A stretch of DNA of 64,000 nt from SKHV01 sp963678565 (GTDB lineage: Bacteria > Bacteroidota > Bacteroidia > Bacteroidales > Prolixibacteraceae), in the NCBI GenBank assembly GCA_963678565.1, contig OY782875.1:2728001-2792000 (forward strand). The letters are read 5' to 3'. Shown here piece after piece: positions 28,501 to 37,761 of this stretch. How positions within the stretch are numbered: the stretch's first letter is position 1; each line of letters begins with the position of its first letter. The notes below the pieces were generated by a model that saw nothing but the letters and a program-made list of their open reading frames with translations, made no database searches and had not been told where the DNA came from. The position numbers were made by a program, and so were the translations under genes.

Positions 28501-29462
28501 TGCTTGTAAAAAATCATGTGACTTTATTGGGTGGAAAAATCACCTGTTTTAGCGAGGAAAATAAAGGATCAATATTTCAAGTTATGATACCCATGATGCA
28601 TAAAAAAATAAAACCTAATCCTATTATTTCTGATTCCAATGCAAACAAACCATATCTAGATACATATAAGCCTGCTATCAATAGTAACAGAGAAGAGAAA
28701 AGTACCAATCATGATATGAAGGTGCTAATCGTTGAGAATAACGATTATTTGCGTGAATTCCTAAGAACTGTATTAGATAAAGATTATCAAATAATTACCG
28801 CGGAAAATGGTAAAATAGCTTGGGCATTAGTAGAGAAATATTCACCTGATTTAGTAGTTTCTGATATTATGATGCCTGAAATGGATGGTTTCGAATTGTG
28901 CCAGCTTATAAAGGAGAACTATGAAACTTCACATATAGCTATAATATTGCTGACAAGCTTAACAGGTAAAGCCAATGAATTAAGAGGTCTTGGTTTAGGA
29001 GCAGATGATTATCTTACAAAACCATTTGATGTAACATTATTACTACAGCGGATAAAATCAATTATTCAAAATCGTGAAATTATAAGAAAGAAGGCACTAA
29101 AAATTATAAAGCATGACAAAGATCAAGAGTCAATTTTTGAAAATAAATTAAATGACGAATTCTTAAAAAAGGTGATTAATGTGATCCGAACAAACATTGA
29201 TAACCCACTCTTCACAAAAGAAGATTTCGCTTCAGCCTTAAATATAAGCACATCGTTACTCTATAAGAAAGTTAAAGTTTTAACAGATCAGTCACCTACA
29301 GATTTAATAAAAATAATCCGCTTAGAACATGCAGTAGAGTTGTTGTCCACTAAAAAATACTCGGTTACAGAAGTAAGTGAAATGTGTGGATTTTCAAGTA
29401 TCGGATATTTCAGTACAGTATTTAAAAAGCACTATGGTAAATCCCCCAGTCAGATTAATTAA
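25545..29462 (+). CDS. Hybrid two-component system regulator (HTCS) of the xylan operon
   Basis: I placed the start at 25545 (MAKKLKKLKFYYLF), which gives a normal signal peptide; an in-frame ATG at 25515 adds ten residues. The protein has 1305 residues: propeller repeats about 35-680, Y_Y_Y about 690-755, transmembrane helix about 763-787, HisKA with H805 in IAHDIRTSLT, HATPase with GSGIGLLL, receiver with phospho-acceptor D1107 in VSDIMMPEMDG, and C-terminal AraC HTH. The receiver's second acidic residue is Asn (IVENND instead of IVEDN), which may weaken Mg2+ binding. It directly precedes the eight-gene GH43/GH115/GH10 run on the same strand and is its likely activator. Confidence 0.95.
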   Translation: MAKKLKKLKFYYLFILGLSLQSLSPAVASIENIEFYNLNEEYNISIRGTNQICPDVNGFIWFSSKMGLVRYTHGDVRTYSLPSETSDIITVGMVSRKENFFAYSNNGQIFRYNAVLDHFKLVFNLRKSINNPYVSINKILLDQSNKLWIASSSGLFSYSDSIGLKSHSSNKQIEYLQWKDKSSFFYFIGGKILTYNIKSGEIQEYFNYPKDFNISVSSMLYNDNTKELWLGSLGRGLYKISKDLDLLQMKRIKDIPNQPILAIEQLPDNSLLLGIDGQGLWNMNQEGKIKAVFKENSDDQYSLKGNGVYDIYCAPDGRVWVCTFSGGGSYFKLIGSDILNISHIINNDNSLINNDVNAVLEDRNGKIWFATNNGISCWDPNNNKWKAYFHNNQDHAQVFLSLCEDNNGNIWAGTYSSGVYLISKKDEKEIAHYSQDKFGDKFKNNFVFDIIKDSSGDLWIGGVRGDLIHFNSKSQQFKSYSNITVNVLWNYSKEKLLIGSTYGLLLFDKIAGTSEILVDGYLINDIEVYENTIWMSTGGNGIVVYDLSSKNTKHINIDSGLPSNFVNSLAYSSDFMWVGTEQGLCKININNLTITTFQSSEILSKTSFNQAAQYSLKNGKLLFGTNKGGIIIDPQHLESTIEKGNIFIQDFRVSGRSIREIKSLVPQIPLDRIQQLSLTYLQNNISLELLPKGASSTGYKFSWKLEGLDKQWSKPNNIGVISYSNIPSGEYLLQIRMYDNSLTEVIAERSIALLFVPPIWERWWFRMSLVLFILALFMFLFTYYINRLKKQHSDEKIRFFVNIAHDIRTSLTLINGPIEELNKEQRLSDKGLHYLQLATNQAKQISNIVSQLMDFQKVDIGKHKSTLTKVNITNFIENRIAMFEAYASNKNIKIIFKANEEICEVVIDEITIEKIIDNLLSNAIKYSTDDSSINVNLKCLSNKWILEVQDFGIGIPKKAQKQLFKEYYRGENAINSKIVGSGIGLLLVKNHVTLLGGKITCFSEENKGSIFQVMIPMMHKKIKPNPIISDSNANKPYLDTYKPAINSNREEKSTNHDMKVLIVENNDYLREFLRTVLDKDYQIITAENGKIAWALVEKYSPDLVVSDIMMPEMDGFELCQLIKENYETSHIAIILLTSLTGKANELRGLGLGADDYLTKPFDVTLLLQRIKSIIQNREIIRKKALKIIKHDKDQESIFENKLNDEFLKKVINVIRTNIDNPLFTKEDFASALNISTSLLYKKVKVLTDQSPTDLIKIIRLEHAVELLSTKKYSVTEVSEMCGFSSIGYFSTVFKKHYGKSPSQIN

Positions 29463-29780
29463 AATTGTATTTTACTTTCAGTTATAATTAATACTACCTA
29501 TAAAGCCAACGAATTTAACTATCGCAAATAATTGTTTAATGATAGAGCCTGACAACAATTATTAGAGTGGATATTTATTTTCGTAAAGATACATTTCTGA
29601 TATAAAAAACTTGAACTTTATTATATTTATGTGCAGTTTATAATAAAACACAATCAATATTAAGCTAGGAAGTATCTGGAATAAAAAATCAAATATCTAA
29701 AATCTAAAATCGTGTTAAGATCGATTCGATAATTTAGAGAGCTGAAATCTAATAAAAACCATTCTAAACATAAATAATAA
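29463..29780. other. Intergenic region upstream of the main xylan operon
   Basis: 318 nt, AT-rich, no gene. As it lies between the HTCS and the first gene of the eight-gene run, it is the expected site of the HTCS-controlled promoter. I see no clear -7 consensus (nearest is TATATTTA) and no obvious direct repeat. Confidence 0.4.
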
Positions 29781-31538
29781 ATGTATAAAGAATTCAAAAT
29801 CCCAAGTGCATTAAAGAAGATGATTTTTATCTCGATCAAAAATGCAATAATCCTTTTTACTTTAGGCTTAATTGTCATAACATCTTCATGCAATAAAAAA
29901 CCTGAAAACAAAGAGTTTACAAATAATAGTTTAGTTGCTCATTTCGATTATTTTCAATACGAGGGTAAAGACGATTATTACAAGCAAAATCCACTTCCTG
30001 ACATTGATTATTTTTACAATCCATTACTACAGGGATGGTATTCTGATCCAAGTATAGGTTCTGATGGTGAAAACTTTTTCATGGTTACTTCTACCTTTTC
30101 TTACTACCCAGGTGTGCCTTTGTTTCACAGTAAAGATTTAATGAATTGGAAACAGGTAGGCCACGTTTTAAATCGACCAGAACAATTACCACTTAAAGGA
30201 CAAAAAACCAGTGAAGGAATTTTTGCACCAGCAATTAGTTATAATCCACACAACAAAACGTGGTACATGATTACCACAAATATTAGAAAAGGCAATTTCT
30301 TCGTAAAATCTAAAAATCCCCTTGAGGAATGGTCTGACCCGGTCTGGTTAACTGATGTTCACGGAATCGACCCATCATTCTTCTTTGATGAAGATGGAAA
30401 AGCTTACATCGTATATAATGATGTACCCGATGGAGGCTCAACCTATGAAGGACACAGAGCGATAAGAATAATTCAATTTGATTACGAAGAAGAAAATACC
30501 ATTGGTAAAAGTATTATGCTTGTAAACGGAGGTGTAAACCTACAAGAAAAACCAATATGGATAGAAGGGCCTCATCTTTATAAAATTAACGATCATTATT
30601 TATTAATGTGTGCTGAAGGAGGTACTTCAGAAAATCACAGTGAAGTAATCTTTAAGGCTGCCTCACCGTTTGGTTCATTTAAACCTTGGAAAAACAATCC
30701 AATATTAACCCAAAAACATTTAAATAAAAATAGACCTTTTCCAATAACATGCGCAGGACATGCTGATCTGGTTAGAAAAAATGATGGTTCATGGTGGGGC
30801 GTATTTTTAGCTTGTCGCCCAATAAATAATAAGTTTGAAAACTTGGGAAGAGAAACCTTCTTAATGCCTGTAAGATGGACAGAAGATGGGTACCCAATCT
30901 TAACCGACGATGATCAAACTATTCCGAGAATTGTGCAAATGAAAGGAATACAACGCGACACAACAATACCATCAGGAAATTTCAAAAAAACCGATAATTT
31001 TAATTCACCTGATTTAGGATTAGAATGGATGTCATTAAGAGGTTCTGCTGAAGCTTATTATTCATTGACTGAAGATAAAGGATATTTAAATTTAAAGTGT
31101 GCTAATGTAGATTCACGTGAACTAGAAACCCCAGCTTATTTAGGTCGCAGGCTTCAACATCACAAATTCGAGTGTTCAACTCAACTTTACTTTTCTCCGC
31201 AAAATGACAGTACATCAGCAGGCATACTTATTTATAAAGATGAAGCACATCAATACTATTTTTCTATTGGATTTAAAGAAGGTGAAAAAGTAGTACAATT
31301 AACAAAAATAAAAACAGAAGAAAAAGAAGTACTAGCCTCTCGCCCACTCTTGAAAGGCAATAAACCCATACAACTTAAAGTTTTGTCCGATGGTCTAACC
31401 TACAATTTCATGTATGCAACGGATAAAAATAATTGGGAAGAACTGGCTGGCAATATTGATGCATTTTATTTATCAACAGCATCTTCGTTTGGATTTACTG
31501 GAACCAGCATTGGTATGTATGCAACTAGTACAAGATAA
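29781..31538 (+). CDS. GH43 beta-xylosidase/arabinofuranosidase, lipoprotein
   Basis: 585 residues. The N-terminus ends in a lipobox (VITSSC, C37); an alternative start at 29820 shortens the n-region. GH43 propeller about 78-390 with D89 (WYSDPSIG), D197 (GIDPSFFFDEDG) and E262 (WIEGPHLYK). A C-terminal concanavalin-like beta-sandwich of the beta-xylosidase type covers about 400-585. GH43 proteins of this shape usually are beta-xylosidases or alpha-L-arabinofuranosidases. The C-terminus stops at GMYATSTR, about ten to fifteen residues before the FDWF-like strand that normally closes the second domain, so it may be slightly truncated. It is the first gene of the main operon, presumably attached to the outer or inner membrane. 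Confidence 0.88.
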   Translation: MYKEFKIPSALKKMIFISIKNAIILFTLGLIVITSSCNKKPENKEFTNNSLVAHFDYFQYEGKDDYYKQNPLPDIDYFYNPLLQGWYSDPSIGSDGENFFMVTSTFSYYPGVPLFHSKDLMNWKQVGHVLNRPEQLPLKGQKTSEGIFAPAISYNPHNKTWYMITTNIRKGNFFVKSKNPLEEWSDPVWLTDVHGIDPSFFFDEDGKAYIVYNDVPDGGSTYEGHRAIRIIQFDYEEENTIGKSIMLVNGGVNLQEKPIWIEGPHLYKINDHYLLMCAEGGTSENHSEVIFKAASPFGSFKPWKNNPILTQKHLNKNRPFPITCAGHADLVRKNDGSWWGVFLACRPINNKFENLGRETFLMPVRWTEDGYPILTDDDQTIPRIVQMKGIQRDTTIPSGNFKKTDNFNSPDLGLEWMSLRGSAEAYYSLTEDKGYLNLKCANVDSRELETPAYLGRRLQHHKFECSTQLYFSPQNDSTSAGILIYKDEAHQYYFSIGFKEGEKVVQLTKIKTEEKEVLASRPLLKGNKPIQLKVLSDGLTYNFMYATDKNNWEELAGNIDAFYLSTASSFGFTGTSIGMYATSTR

Positions 31539-31767
31539 TTATTACAGGTGCTTATTATACATAATAAAGGTTCAAAATGTAAATGATAACCAATTTTGGG
31601 GCGAATCGAAATAAATGTTAGAAATCAAATATTTAATTTCATAACTCTTATTGGTTCTCCAGGATTATTTTTAATGATCGTTCTTTCGTAATCTAAAATC
31701 CGAACAGTTAGAAAAAAAGAAAGGAACGGCTAATTGACTGACTGTAAATAATCAACAACTAAGATTT

Positions 31768-34311
31768 ATGAATAAAACAAGTCGTTTTTTTGTAAGTAGA
31801 AAGACCATTTTTCATATGATATGTATGTGTCTTGTGTTCTTGACTTTAAAATTGAGTGCAACAGAAAAAAAAGTTAGTTTTTCGAACGATAAAGGAAGCT
31901 TTGCTATCTCAAAAGTTGGATATACCGCTCCTGTTTTAGTGAGCTCAGATGAGTTCTCAGGAGTATTCGTAGTCCTCGATTGGTTTTGCAAAGATATTAC
32001 ACAAGTGTCGGGTAAAGGTCCAAAAATTTATAAATCGGTGCTGCCCAAAGAAAAACAAATAATTTTGGTTGGTACTATTGGTAAAAATCAGTGGATTGAC
32101 CAATTGATTAAAGATGGAAAACTAGATGTTTCAGATATAAAAGAAAGATGGGAATGTAACCTCACACAAGTGGTTGAAAATCCCTTTCCTGGGGTAGAAA
32201 AAGCCTTGGTGTTAGCCGGAAGTGATAAACGGGGGACAATTTATGCTATGTTAAACCTTTCACGTGAGATGGGTGTATCTCCTTGGTATTGGTGGGCAGA
32301 TGTTCCAGTTAAAAAGCACGAAACCATTTATATAAAAGATGGTCGATTTGTAACTAACAGCCCGAAAGTGAAATATCGCGGAATTTTTCTCAACGATGAA
32401 GAACCTGCTTTAGGTGGTTGGGTACGAGAAAAATTTGGAGGCTTCAACCATCTATTTTATGAAAAAGTATTCGAATTAATATTGAGACAAAAAGGTAACT
32501 TTTTATGGCCGGCAATGTGGGGGAAAGCCTTTTTCGACGATGATCCGGAAAACGGCCGTTTGGCTAATGAATTAGGAATTGTCATGAGTACCTCGCACCA
32601 CGAACCAATGGGCAGAGCACAAGCTGAGTGGCACAAATATGGTTCCGGACCATGGGATTATAACAAAAACAAAGAGGTACTTTCAAGTTTTTGGCAAAAA
32701 GGTATAGAGCGAAATAAAGACTGGGAGACCATTGTAACCATTGCAATGCGGGGAGATGGAGACGAAGCAATGGAAGAAGGAACCAACATCTCGCTACTCG
32801 AAAACATCGTAAAAGATCAACGCAAAATCATCCGAAAAGTCACAGGAAAGGCTGCTTCAGAAACACCTCAAGTGTGGGCATTGTACAAAGAAGTTCAAGA
32901 TTATTATGATGCAGGAATGCGAGTACCCGATGATGTTACCTTACTGCTTTGTGATGACAATTGGGGCAACGTACGAAAGTTACCGGACATAAATGCCCCC
33001 GTACATCAAGGAGGATACGGCATGTATTACCACGTTGATTATGTAGGGGGTCCACGCTCATACAGGTGGATAAATGTAAGCCAGATTCAGAGGATTTGGG
33101 AACAGATGAACCTCACTTATAGTCATGGTGTAGACCGCATTTGGGTGCTGAATGTGGGAGATTTAAAACCGATGGAATTTCCAATGAGCTTTTTTCTGGA
33201 TATGGCTTGGGATCCTGAACAAATGAATGCTGAAAATCTACTCCAATATACCGAAAACTGGTGTGCAGAACAGTTTGGTGAAAAAGATGCAGCCGATGCG
33301 GCACGAATCCTGAATTTATACACAAAATACAATCACAGAGTTACACCAGAATTGTTGGATGAAAACACTTTTAGTCTGGATAATTACGATGAGTTTGAAC
33401 AAGTTTATAACGACTATCGAAATTTAACATTGGACGCGCTTCGCATTTATAATTTCATTCCAAACGAATATAAAGATGCATTTGATCAGTTAGTGCTTTT
33501 TCCAACAAATGCAAGTTCTAACCTTTATGAAATGTATTATGCGGTAGCAAAAAACCACCGGTTAGCTGCTGAAAAGAATATAGAAGCCAACCATTGGGCC
33601 GATGTGGCAAAGCAATGTTTCGATCGCGACTCATTATTTACGATTCATTATAACCAACAAATAGCTGGTGGAAAGTGGAATCATCAAATGGATCAAATTC
33701 GTATTGGATACAGTTCATGGGCAGAGCCGCGACGCCGGATTATGCCTAAAGTTACTCGTATTGAAGCGGCGAACATTCCAAATTCGGACTTAGCTTTTGA
33801 AGAATCTGATGGTTATGTTTCTATCGAAGCTGAATATTTTCGAAAAGCCAAGGGAACAGATCAAATAAAATGGCAAGTTATTCCATTTTTAGGTAAAACC
33901 TTATCAGGGGTAAGCACCTTTCCTCAAAATGCATATCCATCAGAAAAAGACTCAGTTTATTTGGAATATGCCATAAACTTCAAATCTACAGGCACATTCG
34001 AAATGCAAATGTATTTTTCTCCAACATTAAATTTTAATGCGAATAAGGGATTGCGCTATGCTATTTCGTGCAACGGTGGGGAAGAAAAAGTTATTAATAT
34101 TAACGGTGAATATCGGGGAGAGTTGGGCAAATTGCAAGCAAACCGGATAAATATTACCAAATCAAAACTTGAGATTAGTAAACCAGGTGTTTATAATATA
34201 AGATTCAGAGTGTTAGAACCGGGCATTGTATTGCAGAAAATACTAATTGACACAGGAGGTTTGAAACCAAGTTACCTCGGAGCACCTCAGAGTAAACAAA
34301 TACCATTATAG
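31768..34311 (+). CDS. GH115 xylan alpha-1,2-glucuronidase
   Basis: An 847-residue protein with an N-terminal signal/hydrophobic segment (about 1-31). GH115 enzymes remove (4-O-methyl-)D-glucuronic acid from internal or terminal xylose residues of glucuronoxylan. Family segments seen: PWYWWADVPV, KYRGIFLNDEEPALGGW (near 205-220), GNFLWPAMWGKAF, STSHHEPMGRAQ, TLLLCDDNWGNVRKLP (near 390-405) and VLNVGDLKPMEFP. The C-terminal ~170 residues form the beta-sandwich region usual for full-length GH115. It starts 229 nt after the GH43 gene, and the esterase gene follows after a single base, so uronic acid and acetyl removal are co-translated. Confidence 0.95.
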   Translation: MNKTSRFFVSRKTIFHMICMCLVFLTLKLSATEKKVSFSNDKGSFAISKVGYTAPVLVSSDEFSGVFVVLDWFCKDITQVSGKGPKIYKSVLPKEKQIILVGTIGKNQWIDQLIKDGKLDVSDIKERWECNLTQVVENPFPGVEKALVLAGSDKRGTIYAMLNLSREMGVSPWYWWADVPVKKHETIYIKDGRFVTNSPKVKYRGIFLNDEEPALGGWVREKFGGFNHLFYEKVFELILRQKGNFLWPAMWGKAFFDDDPENGRLANELGIVMSTSHHEPMGRAQAEWHKYGSGPWDYNKNKEVLSSFWQKGIERNKDWETIVTIAMRGDGDEAMEEGTNISLLENIVKDQRKIIRKVTGKAASETPQVWALYKEVQDYYDAGMRVPDDVTLLLCDDNWGNVRKLPDINAPVHQGGYGMYYHVDYVGGPRSYRWINVSQIQRIWEQMNLTYSHGVDRIWVLNVGDLKPMEFPMSFFLDMAWDPEQMNAENLLQYTENWCAEQFGEKDAADAARILNLYTKYNHRVTPELLDENTFSLDNYDEFEQVYNDYRNLTLDALRIYNFIPNEYKDAFDQLVLFPTNASSNLYEMYYAVAKNHRLAAEKNIEANHWADVAKQCFDRDSLFTIHYNQQIAGGKWNHQMDQIRIGYSSWAEPRRRIMPKVTRIEAANIPNSDLAFEESDGYVSIEAEYFRKAKGTDQIKWQVIPFLGKTLSGVSTFPQNAYPSEKDSVYLEYAINFKSTGTFEMQMYFSPTLNFNANKGLRYAISCNGGEEKVININGEYRGELGKLQANRINITKSKLEISKPGVYNIRFRVLEPGIVLQKILIDTGGLKPSYLGAPQSKQIPL

Positions 34312-34312
34312 T

Positions 34313-36247
34313 ATGAAGAGACAATACAATTTTATACCAGTTTTAGTACTGTTCACACTTTTTGCAATATTGCTTCAGCCGGCATATGCAAAGGTTAAAT
34401 TGCCTCGTTTAGTGAGTAATGGTATGATTTTGCAACGCGACATACCAGTACAAATTTGGGGTTGGGCAAATCCTTCAGAGAAAGTAAAAATTGAATTTCA
34501 CGGAGAGTCGTATAAAACAAAAGCAGATACAAAAGGGAATTGGAGTATAGAACTTCCTGCAATACCGGCTGGAGGCCCTTACACAATGAATGTTAATGAC
34601 ATTGAATTGAAAAACATCATGTTTGGGGAAGTTTGGTTGTCGTCGGGGCAATCGAATATGGAATTACCAATTCGTCGGGTGATGGATTTATACGCCGATG
34701 AAATTAACAAGGTAAATAATCCTAATATCCGTTTGTTCCGATCTTCAACCCGAAAAGAACCAGAAACCGCACAATTAGACTATCCTGACGGAGTTTGGCT
34801 TCCGGCGACACAAGAGAATATTGGTGAATTTTCGGCTATTTCGTGGTTTTTCGCCAACAATTTATATCAGAAATATCAGGTTCCAATAGGTATCATCAGT
34901 ACAGCCATTGGAGGGTCACCAGCAGAAGCATGGTTAAGTAAGGATAAAGTAAGCCCATATTTAAAACAGTGGAAAGCACAAAAAGCGCACAGCGATTCTG
35001 TGCGTACATTAATAAAGCAAGAGACTCCTGAAAAATTGAAATATAATTGGCACAAAGAGGTCAATAAAAATGATACAGGAGTAGCTCGCTGGTCGAAAGC
35101 CGATGTAGATGTTTCCAGTTGGTCTCTCATTTCGATCCCCGGATATTGGACAGATAAAGGTGTCGAATTACACAATGGCTCTATCTGGTTTTATAAAGCG
35201 TTTGAATTACCGGATTCATTAGTAGATCAAGATGCGATTTTACGAATGGGCCGAATCATCGACAGCGATTCAGCTTTTATTAACGGCGTATTTGTGGGAT
35301 CAACTTCATACCAATATCCTCCACGCATTTACACAGTTCCGAAAAGTGTTTTAAAACCAAGTAAAAACATTGTAATGATGCGAGTTTTTAGTCAGGGCTG
35401 GCGTGGTGGTTTTGTAGAAGAAAAACCTTACGAACTACGCGTTGGGAAGCAGAAAATTGATTTAACAGGAGAATGGAATTATCATATTGGTGCAACTTTA
35501 AATCCACCTTGGATCCCTGGAAACCCAGGTTTTATGCCTGGCGGTTTATTCAACAGTTTAATTAGCCCAGCGCTCAATTATACAGTAAACGGTGTCATTT
35601 GGTACCAAGGCGAAACAAATGGAGGACAAGGGAAAGCCTACTTACCACTTTTCAAAGGTTTAATTCTGGATTGGCGCAAGAATTTTGCACAACCAAATAT
35701 GCCTTTCCTTTTTGTTCAACTCGCTAATCTGGGACGTCCTTCTAAGCAACCAGTTGAAAATGGCTGGGCCGATTTACGCGACTCTCAACGAAGAACATTG
35801 GTACTCCCCCACACAGGAATGGCGGTTGCTGTAGATTTGGGCGAATGGAATGATATTCACCCCTTAAATAAAAAAGAAGTTGCTCGTCGCTTATTCCTAG
35901 AAGCCAAGCGGGTTGCATATGGCGATACTACAATAGTTAGTTCAGGGCCATTGTATGAGTCAATGAAATTAGAGAATGAATGTATCATAATAAAGTTTAA
36001 ATCGGTTGGAAAGGGCTTATATGCCAATAGTCTGCTCGAAGGTTTCCAGATTGCCGGCGATGATGGCCAATTTGTATGGGCCAATGCAGTTGTTTTAAGT
36101 AAAAATAAAGTAAAAGTTTGGAGTAGAAATATCAAGAACCCAACTGCCGTTCGTTATGCATGGGAAATGAATCCTGTAGGAGCAAATCTGAAAAATAAAG
36201 AAGGGCTTCCGGCCTCGCCATTTACAACCGAAAAACGATTTAACTGA
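34313..36247 (+). CDS. SGNH-type sialate O-acetylesterase-family enzyme, probable xylan acetylesterase
   Basis: A 644-residue secreted protein (signal peptide about 1-26). It starts with a small beta domain, then the SGNH hydrolase fold with nucleophile S114 in LSSGQSNM, the YQGETN oxyanion segment and the DIHPLNK block carrying the His of the triad. A beta-galactosidase-like jelly-roll insert (about 235-395, with SIWFYKAFELPD and INGVFVGS) interrupts the catalytic fold. Proteins of this SASA family with an insert include acetylesterases acting on hemicellulose (CE20-like). The deduction that it deacetylates xylan rests on its position one base after the GH115 gene and 7 nt before the transporter. 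True sialate esterase activity is unlikely here. Confidence 0.85.
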   Translation: MKRQYNFIPVLVLFTLFAILLQPAYAKVKLPRLVSNGMILQRDIPVQIWGWANPSEKVKIEFHGESYKTKADTKGNWSIELPAIPAGGPYTMNVNDIELKNIMFGEVWLSSGQSNMELPIRRVMDLYADEINKVNNPNIRLFRSSTRKEPETAQLDYPDGVWLPATQENIGEFSAISWFFANNLYQKYQVPIGIISTAIGGSPAEAWLSKDKVSPYLKQWKAQKAHSDSVRTLIKQETPEKLKYNWHKEVNKNDTGVARWSKADVDVSSWSLISIPGYWTDKGVELHNGSIWFYKAFELPDSLVDQDAILRMGRIIDSDSAFINGVFVGSTSYQYPPRIYTVPKSVLKPSKNIVMMRVFSQGWRGGFVEEKPYELRVGKQKIDLTGEWNYHIGATLNPPWIPGNPGFMPGGLFNSLISPALNYTVNGVIWYQGETNGGQGKAYLPLFKGLILDWRKNFAQPNMPFLFVQLANLGRPSKQPVENGWADLRDSQRRTLVLPHTGMAVAVDLGEWNDIHPLNKKEVARRLFLEAKRVAYGDTTIVSSGPLYESMKLENECIIIKFKSVGKGLYANSLLEGFQIAGDDGQFVWANAVVLSKNKVKVWSRNIKNPTAVRYAWEMNPVGANLKNKEGLPASPFTTEKRFN

Positions 36248-36254
36248 ACTTATT

Positions 36255-37727
36255 ATGAACGCAAATTTGCAGAAAATATCTTTAATTGAGAAAATAGGCT
36301 ACAGCCTTGGCGATTTGGCAGCTAATCTCGTTTTTCAAACACTAATCACCTACTTGGCTTATTTTTATACTGATATTTATGGGCTTAAAAATAACGATGC
36401 CTCATTAATCATGCTTGTTGTAGGTTTAGTCGCTGCATTTTTATTTAACCCGCTAATCGGAGTTCTTGCAGATCGAACTAAATCAAGATGGGGAAAATTT
36501 CGCCCATGGATTTTGTTTACCTCAGTTCCAATGGGAGTAGTGGCGCTTTTGGCTTTTACTACGCCTCAATTTGCCTATAAGGGTAAACTCATTTATGCCG
36601 CCGTAACCTATACTCTGCTATTGCTTTTATATGCCTCAAGTAATTTACCTTATTCGGCATTGAGTGGAGTAATAACAGGCGATATGGGAGAACGCAATAG
36701 TATTTCGGCATATCGTTTTGTAGCGGTTATGTTTGCGCAATTTTTTGTGCAAGTATTTATGCTACCTATTATTGAATATGCTGGAGGAGGCAATAAAGCT
36801 GCAGGCATGGAGACCGTGATGACATGGTTGGCTATTTCTGGAACCGTGATGTTGGTAATTACCTTTTTAACAACAAAAGAACGCATCATCCCCAAACCTA
36901 GCCAAAAATCGAGTCTGAAGGAAGATTTGGGCGATTTGGTTCATAACAGACCTTGGCTAATCATGCTTCTTGTAACCATTTTGGTATTTGTTACATTGGC
37001 TATAAAAGGAGGATCTTATGTTTATTACTTCAACAACTATGTGGATTCAGTGGCACTAACAAATTTCATAAGCCCAATTCTTTCTGCTTTATCGTCTATT
37101 GGGCTTAATTTTTTTGGTAACAATCCAACTTCTGCAGGTTTCGGTTTATTTAATGCGGGTGGCATCCTGTTTATGATTGTCGGAATCTCAATATCTAAAA
37201 AATTGGCTGATAAATATGGTAAACGAGATGTTTTTATGAGCATGCTTTTGGTTTCAACTCTATTTGTTTTTATATTTTATTTCTTCTCAGCAAAGAGTAT
37301 TGGACTCATGTTTATTTCTCAGATTTTGCATGGTTTCTTTTACGGGATTACGATTCCCCTACTTTGGGCAATGATTGCCGATGTTGCTGATTTTTCAGAA
37401 TGGAACAATAACCGTAGGGCAACTGCGATCATTTTTTCAGCCATGATGGTTGGGTTAAAGTCAGGCTTAGCCATTGGCAGTGCTTTGGTTACATGGATTC
37501 TTGGCCAATATGGTTATGTACATTATGATGCAACAAATGCTGTCAAGGTATTAGCCCAGCCAGAATCAGTAACTTTTGGAACAAAAATGTTAGTCAGCGT
37601 ATATCCCTCTATTCCGTTTCTGTTGGCTGTTGGCTTGCTATTCTTTTATGTCATCGATAAAAAAATGGAAGTACAGCTACAAAATGACTTAATGACAAGA
37701 AGAAATGAAAATAAAAAGCAAATATAA
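36255..37727 (+). CDS. GPH-family sugar:cation symporter (MelB/XynT-like)
   Basis: A 490-residue inner-membrane protein with about 12 hydrophobic helices and no signal peptide. The N-terminal KIGYSLGDLAANLVFQ, the loop PLIGVLADRTKSRWGKFRPWI and the later LWAMIADVADFSEW are signatures of the glycoside-pentoside-hexuronide:cation symporter family. In xylan clusters such carriers import xylose or short xylo-oligosaccharides. It lies 7 nt after the esterase gene and 34 nt before the GH10 gene. As no SusC/SusD pair is seen in the window, it is the only recognisable uptake system of the island. Confidence 0.92.
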   Translation: MNANLQKISLIEKIGYSLGDLAANLVFQTLITYLAYFYTDIYGLKNNDASLIMLVVGLVAAFLFNPLIGVLADRTKSRWGKFRPWILFTSVPMGVVALLAFTTPQFAYKGKLIYAAVTYTLLLLLYASSNLPYSALSGVITGDMGERNSISAYRFVAVMFAQFFVQVFMLPIIEYAGGGNKAAGMETVMTWLAISGTVMLVITFLTTKERIIPKPSQKSSLKEDLGDLVHNRPWLIMLLVTILVFVTLAIKGGSYVYYFNNYVDSVALTNFISPILSALSSIGLNFFGNNPTSAGFGLFNAGGILFMIVGISISKKLADKYGKRDVFMSMLLVSTLFVFIFYFFSAKSIGLMFISQILHGFFYGITIPLLWAMIADVADFSEWNNNRRATAIIFSAMMVGLKSGLAIGSALVTWILGQYGYVHYDATNAVKVLAQPESVTFGTKMLVSVYPSIPFLLAVGLLFFYVIDKKMEVQLQNDLMTRRNENKKQI

Positions 37728-37761
37728 ATTACAAATATATCAAATACTAAACCTTAATAAT

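Noticed and set aside
31539..31620. Frameshift that would restore a longer C-terminus of the GH43 at 29781
   Set aside because: Neither alternative frame gives the expected final strand; the short end is reported as an oddity instead.
37705..37761. N-terminal extension of GH10 from the ATG at 37705
   Set aside because: It overlaps the transporter gene and would hide a good signal peptide that starts at 37762.
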